A stretch of DNA of 64,000 bases from Anthropogastromicrobium aceti (GCF_025567095.1 NZ_JAOQJH010000002.1), one strand, 5' to 3'. Positions 17,039-25,053 are shown, counted from the first letter of the stretch. The notes: generated from the letters alone by a model not told the origin. A program made the numbers and translations.

Positions 17039-17125
17039 ATGCAATTAGGTCTGAATTAGTGTATCATGATTATTCTGGGAATTTTTCTAATAGCGGAGGA
17101 ATTTTTGAAAGAAGCAAAGAAGTAA
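17039..17125 (+). pseudogene. Tiny hydrophobic ORF with an in-frame amber stop
   Basis: A very strong ribosome site (AAAGGAGGGCAGCAAA) precedes ATG 17039, which reads MQLGLN and then TAG. The same frame continues with an ATG at 17066 encoding MIILGIFLIAEEFLKEAKK (one membrane helix, charged tail) and stops at 17125. Without the TAG it would be a 28-residue membrane peptide like those of small toxins or leader proteins. It may be a decayed gene or a leader/peptide pair. The remaining bases to 17270 show nothing further. Confidence 0.35.
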
Positions 17126-17271
17126 AAGGCATGTTTGTTTATAGTATTTGTAATTTATGGCTATAATATGTTCTTGCCAAACTAATACTAGGGTATTACT
17201 TTTAAATAGAAGGTAATATTCTATATTAGCTGTAGAGGAGTTACCATTGAAAAAAACAGATAAAAAATGAA

Positions 17272-17312
17272 GAGAAAAACGTAAGCACAACATGAGCGCT
17301 TACGTTTTTCTC
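17272..17312. terminator. Terminator of hcp (bidirectional)
   Basis: Perfect 15-bp stem GAGAAAAACGTAAGC / GCTTACGTTTTTCTC with an 11-base loop. On the minus strand it follows the hcp stop codon by about 30 bases. Confidence 0.85.
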
Positions 17313-17343
17313 TTTTATAGGAAATTTAAGGAAGCTAGAATAA

Positions 17344-18996
17344 TTACCCCAGAATCTCCTTCAGGTCAGCCTCTGGTGTTGTAACAGGTGCGATTGAGAA
17401 ATGTTCAACGAGGTAATTTAACACATTTGGAGAGAGGAAAGCTGGTAGTGTCGGTCCAAGCTTGATGTTTTTGATACCGAGGTGAAGCAGTGTAAGGAGA
17501 ATGCAGACTGCCTTTTGTTCATACCAGGAGAGTATCATGGAGAGCGGCAGGTCATTCACGCCACATCCAAAGGCATCGGCAAGTGCGACAGCTACCTTGA
17601 TTGCGCTGTAGGCATCGTTGCACTGTCCCATATCCATCAGGCGTGGGAAGGCTCCTATGGTACCAAGGTCGAGATCGTTGAATCGATATTTGCCGCAGGC
17701 GAGTGTCAGCACGATGCTGTCAGACGGTGTCTGCTTTACAAATTCGGTGTAATAGTTGCGGCCTGCGCGAGCACCATCACATCCGGCAACGAGGAAGAAA
17801 TGGCGGATTGCGCCAGATTTTACGGCATCGACTATCTCACCAGCAGAGGAAAGTATAGCATTGCGTGCAAAGCCAGTCATCACGCTAGAACCACCATTGA
17901 TTCCGGTAAAGTGCTGATCCTTAGAGAAGCCACCAAGCTCAAGTGCCTTTTCGATGACTGGAGTGAAGTCTTTGTGACCATCTGTGGATGATGAAATAAA
18001 TGGTGTATTCGGGAAGACAACGGCGCCGGTAGTGAAAACGCGGTCTGCATAGGAAGCCTTTGGCGGCATTAAGCAGTTTGTTGTAAATAGAATCGGTGCC
18101 GGAAGAGAAGCAAATTCCTTCTGCTGATTCTGCCATGCGGTACCGAAATTGCCCTTCAAGTGAGGGTACTTCTTAAGCTCTGGGTAAGCGTGAGCCGGAA
18201 GCATCTCGCCGTGAGTGTAGATGTTGATGCCCTTGTCCTTTGTCTGATCAAGAAGCTGCTTGATATCTTCAAGATCGTGACCAGTTACAACAATGAATGG
18301 GCCTTTTTCAACAGTCAGGGAAACGGATACCGGTACCGGATCTCCGAAGGTTTCTGTGTTTGCACGGTCAAGAAGCTCCATGCAGGTTAGGTTGAAGCGG
18401 CCAACCTCCATAACAATCGGAAGCAGCTCGTTCATGCCCCAATCCTTAGACAGGGAGTCGAGTGCGGTTAAGAAAAACTGGTTTAAAGAAGCATCGGTGT
18501 AGCCGAGTGTCATTGCATGGTATGCGTAAGCTGCCATACCGCGCACACCAAACAGAATCAGAGACTTTAAGGAGCGAATGTCCTCGTTTGCATTCCAGAT
18601 ATTGTTCATATCATAATCAGAAACGATAGAAACATTGCAAGCGTTAGCTGTTTTTGCAGCAGCTGCGTGAATGCGTGCGGTCAGATTTTTGATAGAAGCA
18701 TCATCGAAATTTACGTTTGTAATGGTAGCAAATAGTCCTTCTAAGATCAGATGATTAATCTCATTCGCTAAAGATGCACTCAGATTGTTATTGGAATTTT
18801 TGTTTGAACAGGCAGCAATGTTTGAAAGGGCGATTAAGGCTCCGGTTAACGTGTCCTGAAGCTTGGCTGTCATTGCGGACTTGCCACAGACACCTGCTCT
18901 AGTGCAGCCGGTGCATCCTGCGGTCTGCTCACACTGGAAGCAAAACATACTGTTTGACGCGTTTATATTTGCTGTATTTGTTATATTCTGGCTCAT
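17344..18996 (-). CDS. hcp: Hydroxylamine reductase / hybrid cluster protein
   Basis: 550 residues. Hcp carries a cubane cluster plus a hybrid Fe-S-O cluster and reduces NO or hydroxylamine, giving protection from nitrosative stress. The N-terminal cluster cysteines are at C19, C22, C31 and C37 (CFQCEQTAGCTGCTRAGVCGK region). Hybrid-cluster ligands are in VVTGHDLEDI, FTTNCLMPP, VAGCDGAR, ALACGKYRFN-like LTLACGKYRF and the terminal MILSWYEQKAV. It is cytoplasmic with no signal. The N-terminal extension is rich in Asn and Thr. It starts at 18996 behind AGGAGGATTT. It is divergent from a Crp/Fnr regulator with a palindromic operator between, so probably activated by it under nitrosative or anaerobic conditions. 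Confidence 0.95.
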   Translation of the reverse strand: MSQNITNTANINASNSMFCFQCEQTAGCTGCTRAGVCGKSAMTAKLQDTLTGALIALSNIAACSNKNSNNNLSASLANEINHLILEGLFATITNVNFDDASIKNLTARIHAAAAKTANACNVSIVSDYDMNNIWNANEDIRSLKSLILFGVRGMAAYAYHAMTLGYTDASLNQFFLTALDSLSKDWGMNELLPIVMEVGRFNLTCMELLDRANTETFGDPVPVSVSLTVEKGPFIVVTGHDLEDIKQLLDQTKDKGINIYTHGEMLPAHAYPELKKYPHLKGNFGTAWQNQQKEFASLPAPILFTTNCLMPPKASYADRVFTTGAVVFPNTPFISSSTDGHKDFTPVIEKALELGGFSKDQHFTGINGGSSVMTGFARNAILSSAGEIVDAVKSGAIRHFFLVAGCDGARAGRNYYTEFVKQTPSDSIVLTLACGKYRFNDLDLGTIGAFPRLMDMGQCNDAYSAIKVAVALADAFGCGVNDLPLSMILSWYEQKAVCILLTLLHLGIKNIKLGPTLPAFLSPNVLNYLVEHFSIAPVTTPEADLKEILG

Positions 18997-19048
18997 ATTT
19001 AAATCCTCCTAAAGTTTGTCGTGTAATTTTTCTTTTCGTGATGGACAA

Positions 19049-19090
19049 AGTATAGTATAATAATCAAAGATTGTCGGTTGAAATTTCAAC
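19049..19090. promoter_or_regulatory. Crp/Fnr operator and hcp promoter
   Basis: GTTGAAATTTCAAC (19077-19090) is a perfect 14-bp palindrome of the kind bound by Crp/Fnr proteins. On the minus strand its centre is 32 bases upstream of the centre of a TATACT box (19054-19049). This puts it near -41.5, the position for direct activation of hcp. It also lies 36 bases before the regulator gene, allowing autoregulation. Confidence 0.7.
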
Positions 19091-19125
19091 GAAAAAAGAA
19101 AGTTTTATACGGAGGTGGATAGCAA

Positions 19126-19812
19126 ATGAAAGAATATCTTCCTATTATAAAAGCACGATCAGGGCTGTTTCGCGGCATTGAGGAGAGTGAACTGGAAAAG
19201 CTGTTCGGCTGCCTGGAAGCGAGAAAGCAGACCTATCGAAAAGAAGAATATATTTTAAGAGAGGGCGAACAGACAAAAGTGCTGGGGCTTGTGCTGTCTG
19301 GAAGTGTTCTTATTGTTCAGGATGATGTCTGGGGCGGGCGAAATGTTCTTAGTGTGCTTGGACCTGGTCAATGCTTTGCGGAGGTGTTTGCCTGTGTGCC
19401 GGGTAGCGTGCTAAATGTAAGTGTGGAAGCTAAGGAGGACACAACCATTCTATTTTTAAATGTCGGTCGAATACTTTCAATCTGCCCGGACGGATGTAGT
19501 TTTCATGCACAGTTAATTCAAAATCTGCTGATTGATATGGCACAGAAAAATCGAAAGCTCAGCGAGAAAATCACGCATATGGCAAAACGTTCCACAAGGG
19601 AAAAGCTGCTGTCATATTTGTCCGAACAGGCTGTAAAAAACAAGTCTTCCGAATTTGAAATTCCCTATAACAGGCAGCAGTTAGCTGATTATCTTGGCGT
19701 GGATCGAAGTGGCTTGTCTGTGCAGCTGTGCCGTCTGCGCGATGAGGGGATGCTGACATTTCATAAAAATAAAATTCGGCTAATTTACAAGGACAGCACA
19801 GATATGATATGA
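19126..19812 (+). CDS. Crp/Fnr-family regulator (HcpR/Dnr-like)
   Basis: 228 residues. The N-terminal cyclic-nucleotide-type beta roll (about residues 15-125, LREGEQTKVLGLVLSGSVLIVQDD) is followed by the long dimer helix. A Crp-type helix-turn-helix follows (NRQQLADYLGVDRSGLSVQL, about residues 178-200). No Fnr-type N-terminal cysteine cluster is present, so it is probably not a [4Fe-4S] O2 sensor. Homologues next to hcp sense NO, often through haem. It is divergent from hcp with a palindromic site between. The start at 19126 has ACGGAGGTGGATAGCAA. Confidence 0.87.
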   Translation: MKEYLPIIKARSGLFRGIEESELEKLFGCLEARKQTYRKEEYILREGEQTKVLGLVLSGSVLIVQDDVWGGRNVLSVLGPGQCFAEVFACVPGSVLNVSVEAKEDTTILFLNVGRILSICPDGCSFHAQLIQNLLIDMAQKNRKLSEKITHMAKRSTREKLLSYLSEQAVKNKSSEFEIPYNRQQLADYLGVDRSGLSVQLCRLRDEGMLTFHKNKIRLIYKDSTDMI

Positions 19813-19899
19813 TGAAGCAAGAGTCAAAAAGTCCATGGCGAAAGATAAATAATAATTAATGTTGTGGCTTTGTGGAAGCGAAAGGAGTATAAAATAAAT

Positions 19900-20964
19900 A
19901 TGAGATTTCCAGAGTTTTTAAAGAAAAATGGTACTATTGGATTTGTGGCACCGTCATTTGGATGTAATATTGAGCCTTATAAAACGTCATTTAATCATGC
20001 GCTTGAAAAGTTTCATGATATGGGGTATCAGACAATGCTTGGTCCAAACTGCTTTGAGGGAAGTGGAATAGGAATCAGCAATACGCCGGAAAAATGTGCA
20101 GCAGAGTTAAATAAGATGTATTTGTCAGATGAGGCAGATGCGCTGATTTCCTGCGGCGGCGGTGAGCTGATGTGCGAGATCTTGGATGATGTAGATTTTG
20201 ATGCAATTAAGGCAGCAAAGCCAAAGTGGTATATGGGCTATTCGGATAATACAAACTTTACCTTTTTATTGACTACAATTTGCGATGTGGCATCCATTTA
20301 TGGACCATGTGCCGGAACATTTGGTATGGAACCGTGGGATGAATCAATTGAAGATTGCTTTTCACTTTTTACAGGAAAGAAACTGATGATGCAGAGTTAT
20401 CCGCTCTGGGAAAAGGAAGGGCTGCGCGATGAGGAGCATCCGCTTGAGCCATACAATCTGACGGAACAGAGTCTTGTGAGAGGTTTCCTGACACAAAAAG
20501 ACCACACGGGTGAGGTACAGGCATTTGAGACGGAAGGAACCATCGAATTTAAGGGCAGATTGATCGGCGGCTGCATGGATTGTCTTGTAAATTTAACGGG
20601 AACAAAGTTTGATCAGGTGAAGTCATTTAATGAGCGATACAAGGAGGATGGCATTATCTGGTATTTGGAATCGTGTGATTTGAATGTATTTGGTATTCGA
20701 CGTGCAATTTGGCAGATGATTCATGCCGGATGGTTTGAGCATGTTAAGGGCTTTTTGATTGGACGTCCGCTTCATTTTGGTGAGGAAATGATTGGCTTAG
20801 ATCAATATCACGCAGTGATTGATTTGTTAAAGGAATATCAGGTGCCAGTGCTGATGGATCTGGATATCGGTCATTTAGCACCGATGATGACGCTTATAAA
20901 TGGAAGCACTGTATCTGTGTGTGCAGAAAACGGAAAAGTAAAGATCAATATGGAGCTTGTCTGA
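19900..20964 (+). CDS. S66-family peptidase (LD-carboxypeptidase / MccF-like)
   Basis: About 354 residues from ATG 19900, preceded by AAAGGAG at a somewhat long distance. A GTG at 19864 would add 12 residues. The Ser-Glu-His architecture of family S66 is visible: catalytic serine in MGYSDNTNF, an IIGG-type turn followed by RLIGGCMDCLVNLTGT, WYLESCD with the catalytic glutamate, and DIGHLAPMMTLINGS with the catalytic histidine. Members cleave L,D-peptide bonds in peptidoglycan tetrapeptides during wall recycling, or inactivate microcin-C-like aminoacyl nucleotides (MccF). It is cytoplasmic with no signal. The downstream NSS transporter may be co-transcribed. Sequence alone does not separate the two functions. 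Confidence 0.85.
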   Translation: MRFPEFLKKNGTIGFVAPSFGCNIEPYKTSFNHALEKFHDMGYQTMLGPNCFEGSGIGISNTPEKCAAELNKMYLSDEADALISCGGGELMCEILDDVDFDAIKAAKPKWYMGYSDNTNFTFLLTTICDVASIYGPCAGTFGMEPWDESIEDCFSLFTGKKLMMQSYPLWEKEGLRDEEHPLEPYNLTEQSLVRGFLTQKDHTGEVQAFETEGTIEFKGRLIGGCMDCLVNLTGTKFDQVKSFNERYKEDGIIWYLESCDLNVFGIRRAIWQMIHAGWFEHVKGFLIGRPLHFGEEMIGLDQYHAVIDLLKEYQVPVLMDLDIGHLAPMMTLINGSTVSVCAENGKVKINMELV

Positions 20965-21042
20965 GTCATTGACACAAGGCAGAATGTCATGATAAAATAA
21001 ACAAAATTGCTGTTTGTGCAGCATTAAAAAGGAGGATGGCTT

Positions 21043-22398
21043 TTGAAACGAGAATCTTTTAAATCGCGCCTTGGCTTTTTGCTTGTAAGTGCGGGGTGTG
21101 CGATAGGAATTGGAAATGTCTGGCGTTTTCCGTATGTGACGGGACAAAATGGCGGCGGAATTTTCGTACTGTTTTACTTGATCTTTCTGGTGATAATGGG
21201 ATTGCCAGTTCTGACAATGGAGCTGGCAGTTGGTCGTGCCAGCAGAAAGAGTGCGGTGCTTGGCTATAAGGCACTAGAGAAAAAAGGAAGCAAGTGGCAT
21301 ATCCATGGATGGGTGGCAATATTTGGATGCTGCATGTTAATGATGTACTACACCACGGTATCTGGATGGATGGTTACATATTTCTTTAAGTTTTTGACAG
21401 GCAGCTTTAAGAGCGGAATGACAACTGAGGATACTGCGCAGGCATTTTCTAATTTGCTTGGAGATCCAAAGCAGATGGCATTTTGGATGATTTTAACAGT
21501 TGTAGTTGGTTTTCTTGTCTGCAGCAGAGGATTACAGAATGGACTGGAGAAGATCAGCAAGTTTATGATGACTGCCCTTCTTTTGCTGATTGTTGTTCTT
21601 GCTGTGCATAGCCTTACATTGTCAAATGCAGCAGAGGGTGTAAAATTTTATCTTGTTCCAAATACAGAGGCTGTTGCAGCTGTAGGATTAAAAAATGTGA
21701 TTACAGCAGCGATGAATCAGGCATTTTTTACGCTAAGTCTTGGCGTGGCAGCAATGGAAATTTTTGGAAGCTATATGGGAAAGGATCACACATTAGCAGG
21801 AGAGGGTGTACGAATTTGTGCACTTGATACATTTGTTGCAATTATGGCTGGTTTGATCATTTTCCCGGCATGTTTTAGCTATAACGTGGAAGTAAATGCA
21901 GGACCAAGTTTGATTTTTATTACATTGCCAAATGTTTTTATTAATATGTCAGGCGGACGCATTTGGGGAAGCTTGTTCTTTTTATTTATGACATTTGCAA
22001 GCTTTTCTACTGTGATTGCGGTATTTGAAAATATTATGTCATTCTGTATGGATATGTTTGGCTGGTCAAGAAATAAGGCTGCACTGATCAATTGCATCGT
22101 TATTTTGATTGCAAGTCTTCCGTGCGTGCTTGGCTATAATGTGTGGAGCAATTTGCATCTGATTGGAGGGCGCGATGTGCTTGACAGTGAAGACTTTATT
22201 GTCAGCAATTTGCTGCTTCCTATAGGTTCTTTAATTTACCTGCTGTTCTGCGTAACAAAGTGGGGCTGGGGATTTGAAAAATATTGTGAGGAAGCAAATA
22301 CAGGAGATGGCATAAAAATTTCAAAGAAATTAAGGCCATATTTCCAGTTTATTCTTCCGATTTTGATTGTTTTTATTCTGATTCAGGGATTAATTTAA
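21043..22398 (+). CDS. Neurotransmitter:sodium symporter (NSS/SNF) family amino-acid transporter
   Basis: 451 residues with eleven to twelve membrane helices. It shows the family hallmark GFLLVSAGCAIGIGNVWRFP in helix 1, with the unwound Na+/substrate region, and NGGGIFVLFYL after it. Bacterial members such as LeuT, MhsT and TnaT import hydrophobic or aromatic amino acids with Na+. The start is TTG at 21043 behind a strong AAAGGAGGATGGCTT. It lies 78 bases after the S66 peptidase and before a terminator, so the two may form an operon. The exact amino acid is unknown. Confidence 0.9.
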   Translation: MKRESFKSRLGFLLVSAGCAIGIGNVWRFPYVTGQNGGGIFVLFYLIFLVIMGLPVLTMELAVGRASRKSAVLGYKALEKKGSKWHIHGWVAIFGCCMLMMYYTTVSGWMVTYFFKFLTGSFKSGMTTEDTAQAFSNLLGDPKQMAFWMILTVVVGFLVCSRGLQNGLEKISKFMMTALLLLIVVLAVHSLTLSNAAEGVKFYLVPNTEAVAAVGLKNVITAAMNQAFFTLSLGVAAMEIFGSYMGKDHTLAGEGVRICALDTFVAIMAGLIIFPACFSYNVEVNAGPSLIFITLPNVFINMSGGRIWGSLFFLFMTFASFSTVIAVFENIMSFCMDMFGWSRNKAALINCIVILIASLPCVLGYNVWSNLHLIGGRDVLDSEDFIVSNLLLPIGSLIYLLFCVTKWGWGFEKYCEEANTGDGIKISKKLRPYFQFILPILIVFILIQGLI

Positions 22399-22442
22399 AA
22401 ATAGTTGAAATTTATGAAAATAGAAAAATAGGTAACACAAAG

Positions 22443-22484
22443 AAGCGTATCGGTTAAAGTAATTTGACTGATACGCTTTTTTAT
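22443..22484. terminator. Terminator between the NSS gene and module 3
   Basis: AAGCGTATCGGT / ACTGATACGCTT stem followed by TTTTTT on the plus strand. It also suits the convergent Rep-like gene ending at 22508. Confidence 0.85.
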
Positions 22485-22507
22485 TGAAAAAAATTATATC
22501 ACTTTAA

Positions 22508-23371
22508 TCACCCATCAGGAATGTGTGGCTGGCTGCCTTTATATAGAGCATTTCGAAGCCAGCTGACAGGATCATAGATGGCACCATGTTCAGTTTCATT
22601 ATTGTAAGCATCGATTACACCAATAATGGCATCAAAAGTTAAGCCAAGAAGCTCATTTTTCACAACCGCTTGAGGAATAGAGTCCTGTCCGATTTGAATA
22701 TAGGCGCTTGGATCATTTAGCATATCATATAAAACAGAGAAAACAGTATCTAACACTTTTTGATCGTGTTCATTTTCAAGGAAATTTAGTCCGCCATACG
22801 GATTTTTAAAGCTGCAAATTAAATCATAGTTGAAGTATTGATATAAATAGTCCATGGAATATTCTTCTACATTTTTAGAAGGTATAACTTCCTCGGAGTC
22901 AGATGTATCTGAAAGCGATAGCTGTTCTTGTGAAGCAGCCTGTGAATTAGAAACAGTCTGTTCTGTTGGACTTTGTATTGTATAACCTGCAGCTCGAAGC
23001 AATTCTGCCATTTCTTCAAGTTCTTGTTTTGAAATCTCTTCTGAAAGTTCATCAGATGTTTCTGATTTCCAAATGTCAGGATCATCAGTAATAGTATAGG
23101 AGTTACTCATTCGTGCACCGTCAGCTGTATAGCGTGGGTGTCTGGAAATAAAATTTTTTTCTTCTAATGATTTAAGTGCATATCGGACAGTGCGCTCAGA
23201 CAGACCGATTTTTTTCGATAATTTAGGAATGGATGGAAATGCAGTTCCATCATACCGCATCAATGTGATCATGACCAATTTCTCTTTTGAATTTAATCCT
23301 TCATAATCCAAAAAATCATTGTGGATCATCGTGAATGGGCGGCAGTTTTTAATCTGTACTTTGTCGTTCAT
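22508..23371 (-). CDS. Rep-like helix-turn-helix protein with DUF6017-like C-terminus (module 3)
   Basis: 287 residues. The N-terminal winged helix (about residues 9-100) reads RPFTMIHNDFLDYEGLNSKE, then AFPSIPKLSKKIGLSERTVR. A low-complexity Ser/Glu/Gln linker follows. The C-terminal domain (about residues 175-285, YSMDYLYQYFNYD, VFSVLYDMLND, PVSWLRNALY) is shared with the protein at 14497 and resembles the DUF6017 end of plasmid/ICE initiators. It has no ribosome site of its own; a 14-codon leader ORF with a strong site ends two bases before its ATG. Upstream lie 21-bp iterons and DnaA-box-like blocks, so a replication-initiator origin is likely. Whether it still initiates replication is unknown. 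Confidence 0.75.
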   Translation of the reverse strand: MNDKVQIKNCRPFTMIHNDFLDYEGLNSKEKLVMITLMRYDGTAFPSIPKLSKKIGLSERTVRYALKSLEEKNFISRHPRYTADGARMSNSYTITDDPDIWKSETSDELSEEISKQELEEMAELLRAAGYTIQSPTEQTVSNSQAASQEQLSLSDTSDSEEVIPSKNVEEYSMDYLYQYFNYDLICSFKNPYGGLNFLENEHDQKVLDTVFSVLYDMLNDPSAYIQIGQDSIPQAVVKNELLGLTFDAIIGVIDAYNNETEHGAIYDPVSWLRNALYKGSQPHIPDG

Positions 23372-23373
23372 GG

Positions 23374-23418
23374 TTAAAGTAGTACATGATACTGGTTAGC
23401 CGATCTTCCTCCAGTCAT
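23374..23418 (-). CDS. Leader peptide coupled to the Rep-like gene
   Basis: MTGGRSANQYHVLL, 14 codons, preceded by GGAAAGGAGAAGAGATC. Its stop codon is two bases before the ATG of the Rep-like gene (TAA-CC-ATG), which itself has no ribosome site. Such coupling is used for copy-number control in plasmid rep genes. The coupling is inferred from spacing. Confidence 0.55.
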   Translation of the reverse strand: MTGGRSANQYHVLL

Positions 23419-23462
23419 GATCTCTTCTCCTTTCCTAAATTTGTAATTTTTATATTGGCTTG

Positions 23463-23491
23463 AGTATACCATAATGGTAGGAGAAAAACAA
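23463..23491 (-). promoter_or_regulatory. Promoter of the module 3 Rep-like gene
   Basis: TTGTTT (23491-23486), a 17-base spacer and TATACT (23468-23463) on the minus strand. It has the same hexamers and spacing as the module 2 promoter. An inverted iteron lies 13 bases upstream of the -35. Confidence 0.7.
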
Positions 23492-23504
23492 TAGCTTATT
23501 TAAA

Positions 23505-23525
23505 GGTACTGCATATTTTGCAGTG
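23505..23525 (-). promoter_or_regulatory. Single inverted iteron at the rep promoter
   Basis: GGTACTGCATATTTTGCAGTG is an exact reverse complement of an iteron unit in the array. It is the only copy in this orientation and adjoins the -35 of the Rep-like gene. In iteron plasmids an inverted copy at the promoter is the operator for autorepression. Confidence 0.7.
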
Positions 23526-23527
23526 AC

Positions 23528-23906
23528 ACATGCAAAATGTGCAGTACTACATGCAAAATACGCAGTACCACATGCAAAATATGCAGTACCAAACAAAGTT
23601 ATCCCCAAGTTATCCCCCAAGTTATCCCCAAAAAGGTGTTACCAACTGCAAAATGTGCAGTACCCCATGCAAAACATACAGTACCCACTGCAAAATACGC
23701 AGTACCCCATGCAAAATATGCAGTATTAAACAAAGTTATCCCCAAGTTATCCCCAGAGTTATCCCCAAAAAGGTGTTACCAACTGCAAAGTGTGCAGTAC
23801 CCACTGCAAAATATACAGTACCACCTGCAAAATACGCAGTACACCATGCAAAATACGCAGTACCCACTGCAAAATATGCAGTACCATCTGCAAAATACGC
23901 AGTATC
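23528..23906 (+). repeat. 21-bp iteron array in three blocks (module 3)
   Basis: Thirteen direct units, consensus NNNTGCAAAATACGCAGTAC, lie head to tail with a 21-base period. There are three at 23528-23590, four at 23644-23727 and six at 23781-23906. The blocks are separated by near-identical spacers carrying TTATCCCC boxes and GGTGTTACC. Because the unit is 21 bases, all three forward frames appear open, but these are not genes. Confidence 0.9.
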
Positions 23907-23946
23907 AAACAAAGTTATCCCCAAGTTATCCCCAGAGTTATCCCCA
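23599..23946 (+). promoter_or_regulatory. Nine DnaA-box-like TTATCCCC(A/C) sites in three clusters
   Basis: Each iteron block is followed by three copies of TTATCCCCA (one is TTATCCCCC), 11-12 bases apart: 23599, 23610, 23622; 23736, 23747, 23759; 23915, 23926, 23938. The 9-mer differs from the DnaA box TTATCCACA at one position. A helical-turn spacing in one orientation suggests cooperative binding by DnaA or the Rep-like protein. Confidence 0.65.
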
Positions 23947-24064
23947 ATGGATCTGTCGAAGAAAAATAGACTTGAAAAATAAAAGTAAATGCTTTATACT
24001 CACATGAGTGATAAGATAAAATATTTTTTCGAAACAGCTAAGAAAAAGAAGGAAGGAGAGAAGT

Positions 24065-25051
24065 ATGGCGACGCTAAAGGATGTGGCGAAGGCTTCCGGA
24101 CTGACAGTAGGAACTGTTTCCAGAGTTTTGAATAATAGAGGCTATATAAGTGATAAAACAAGAGAGAAAGTGTATCAGGTAATGAAAGAGTTGAATTACC
24201 AGCCAAATGAAATGGCACGTTCACTTTCAAAGCAGAAGAATAATACAATAGGAATTATTTTACCGCAGATTGAGCATCCTTATTTTGCAAAGGTTCTGGG
24301 TCGGCTGGAAAAAGAGGCTTCTAAGCGTGGATATCGCACAACTGTATTTGTTTCTAAAAATAAAGAAGAACGCGAGGAAGAATGCATTGAAATGTGCAAA
24401 AGCGCAAGAGTGGCAGGAGTAGTGCTGTGCAGCGGCTGCTTTGGCACAGAAAAATTTACAGGACTTGATTTCCCATTAATTACATTAGAGAGATCCATTG
24501 ATCAGGCAACATCAGGTATTGAATGTGACAACTATCAGGGGGGTGTACTTGCAACGGAGCTATTAATTGAAAAGGGTTGCAAAAAACTTATGTATATTGG
24601 CGGAAGAAGTGCCGGTGATAGTATTGCTATGCCAGGCGATTATAGAGAAGTGGGCTTTAAAGATACATGCGAGAAGTATCATGTAGAGCATATGGTGATG
24701 GTGACAGATAAAGAACAATTTGATACGCTGGAGTACTATAGCTTTGTGAGAAACAAGCTTGAAAAAAATCCAGATGTAGATGGAGTATTTGCAAGCTCTG
24801 ATATTATCGGTGCATATGTGCTTCAGGCTTGCCGCGACTTGTCAATTAGGGTTCCTCAGAATATGAAAATTGTGGGATTTGATGATGTTAATATTGCTCA
24901 ATTTACGACACCTGGTCTGACAACAATTCATCAGCCGGTAGAGCAGATGGCAGAGCAGGCAATTTCGGACATTGCGATGATAGATGCTGGCAAGGTGGTG
25001 CCTTCAAGAACGGTATTTCCGGTAACGCTTGTTGAGCGCGGAACGACTTGA
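24065..25051 (+). CDS. LacI-family transcriptional repressor
   Basis: 328 residues. The N-terminal LacI helix-turn-helix (ATLKDVAKASGLTVGTVSRVLN) has the hinge helix NEMARSLSKQK. A periplasmic-binding-type effector domain follows, ending in IVGFDDVNIAQFTTPGLTTI. Neighbouring genes encode a CUT1 sugar transporter and an amylosucrase-like enzyme, so it probably responds to the imported sugar. A LacI-type operator-like palindrome lies at 25263-25280. The start at 24065 has GAAGGAGAGAAGT. It is followed by its own terminator. Confidence 0.9.
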   Translation: MATLKDVAKASGLTVGTVSRVLNNRGYISDKTREKVYQVMKELNYQPNEMARSLSKQKNNTIGIILPQIEHPYFAKVLGRLEKEASKRGYRTTVFVSKNKEEREEECIEMCKSARVAGVVLCSGCFGTEKFTGLDFPLITLERSIDQATSGIECDNYQGGVLATELLIEKGCKKLMYIGGRSAGDSIAMPGDYREVGFKDTCEKYHVEHMVMVTDKEQFDTLEYYSFVRNKLEKNPDVDGVFASSDIIGAYVLQACRDLSIRVPQNMKIVGFDDVNIAQFTTPGLTTIHQPVEQMAEQAISDIAMIDAGKVVPSRTVFPVTLVERGTT

Positions 25052-25053
25052 GT

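Noticed and set aside
17087..17293. Minus-strand 68-codon ORF between module 2 and hcp
   Set aside because: No ribosome site, low-complexity Phe/Leu/Tyr composition, and it runs through the hcp terminator hairpin.
23528..23946. CRISPR array
   Set aside because: Repeats are contiguous with no unique spacers, units vary, and the interruptions are themselves near-identical blocks. No cas genes are present.
23523..24007. Overlapping repetitive ORFs in all three forward frames (units such as HAKYAVP, QNTQYPM, CKIRSTP)
   Set aside because: They arise because the iteron is 21 bases long and lacks stops. There is no ribosome site and the pattern is explained by the DNA repeat.
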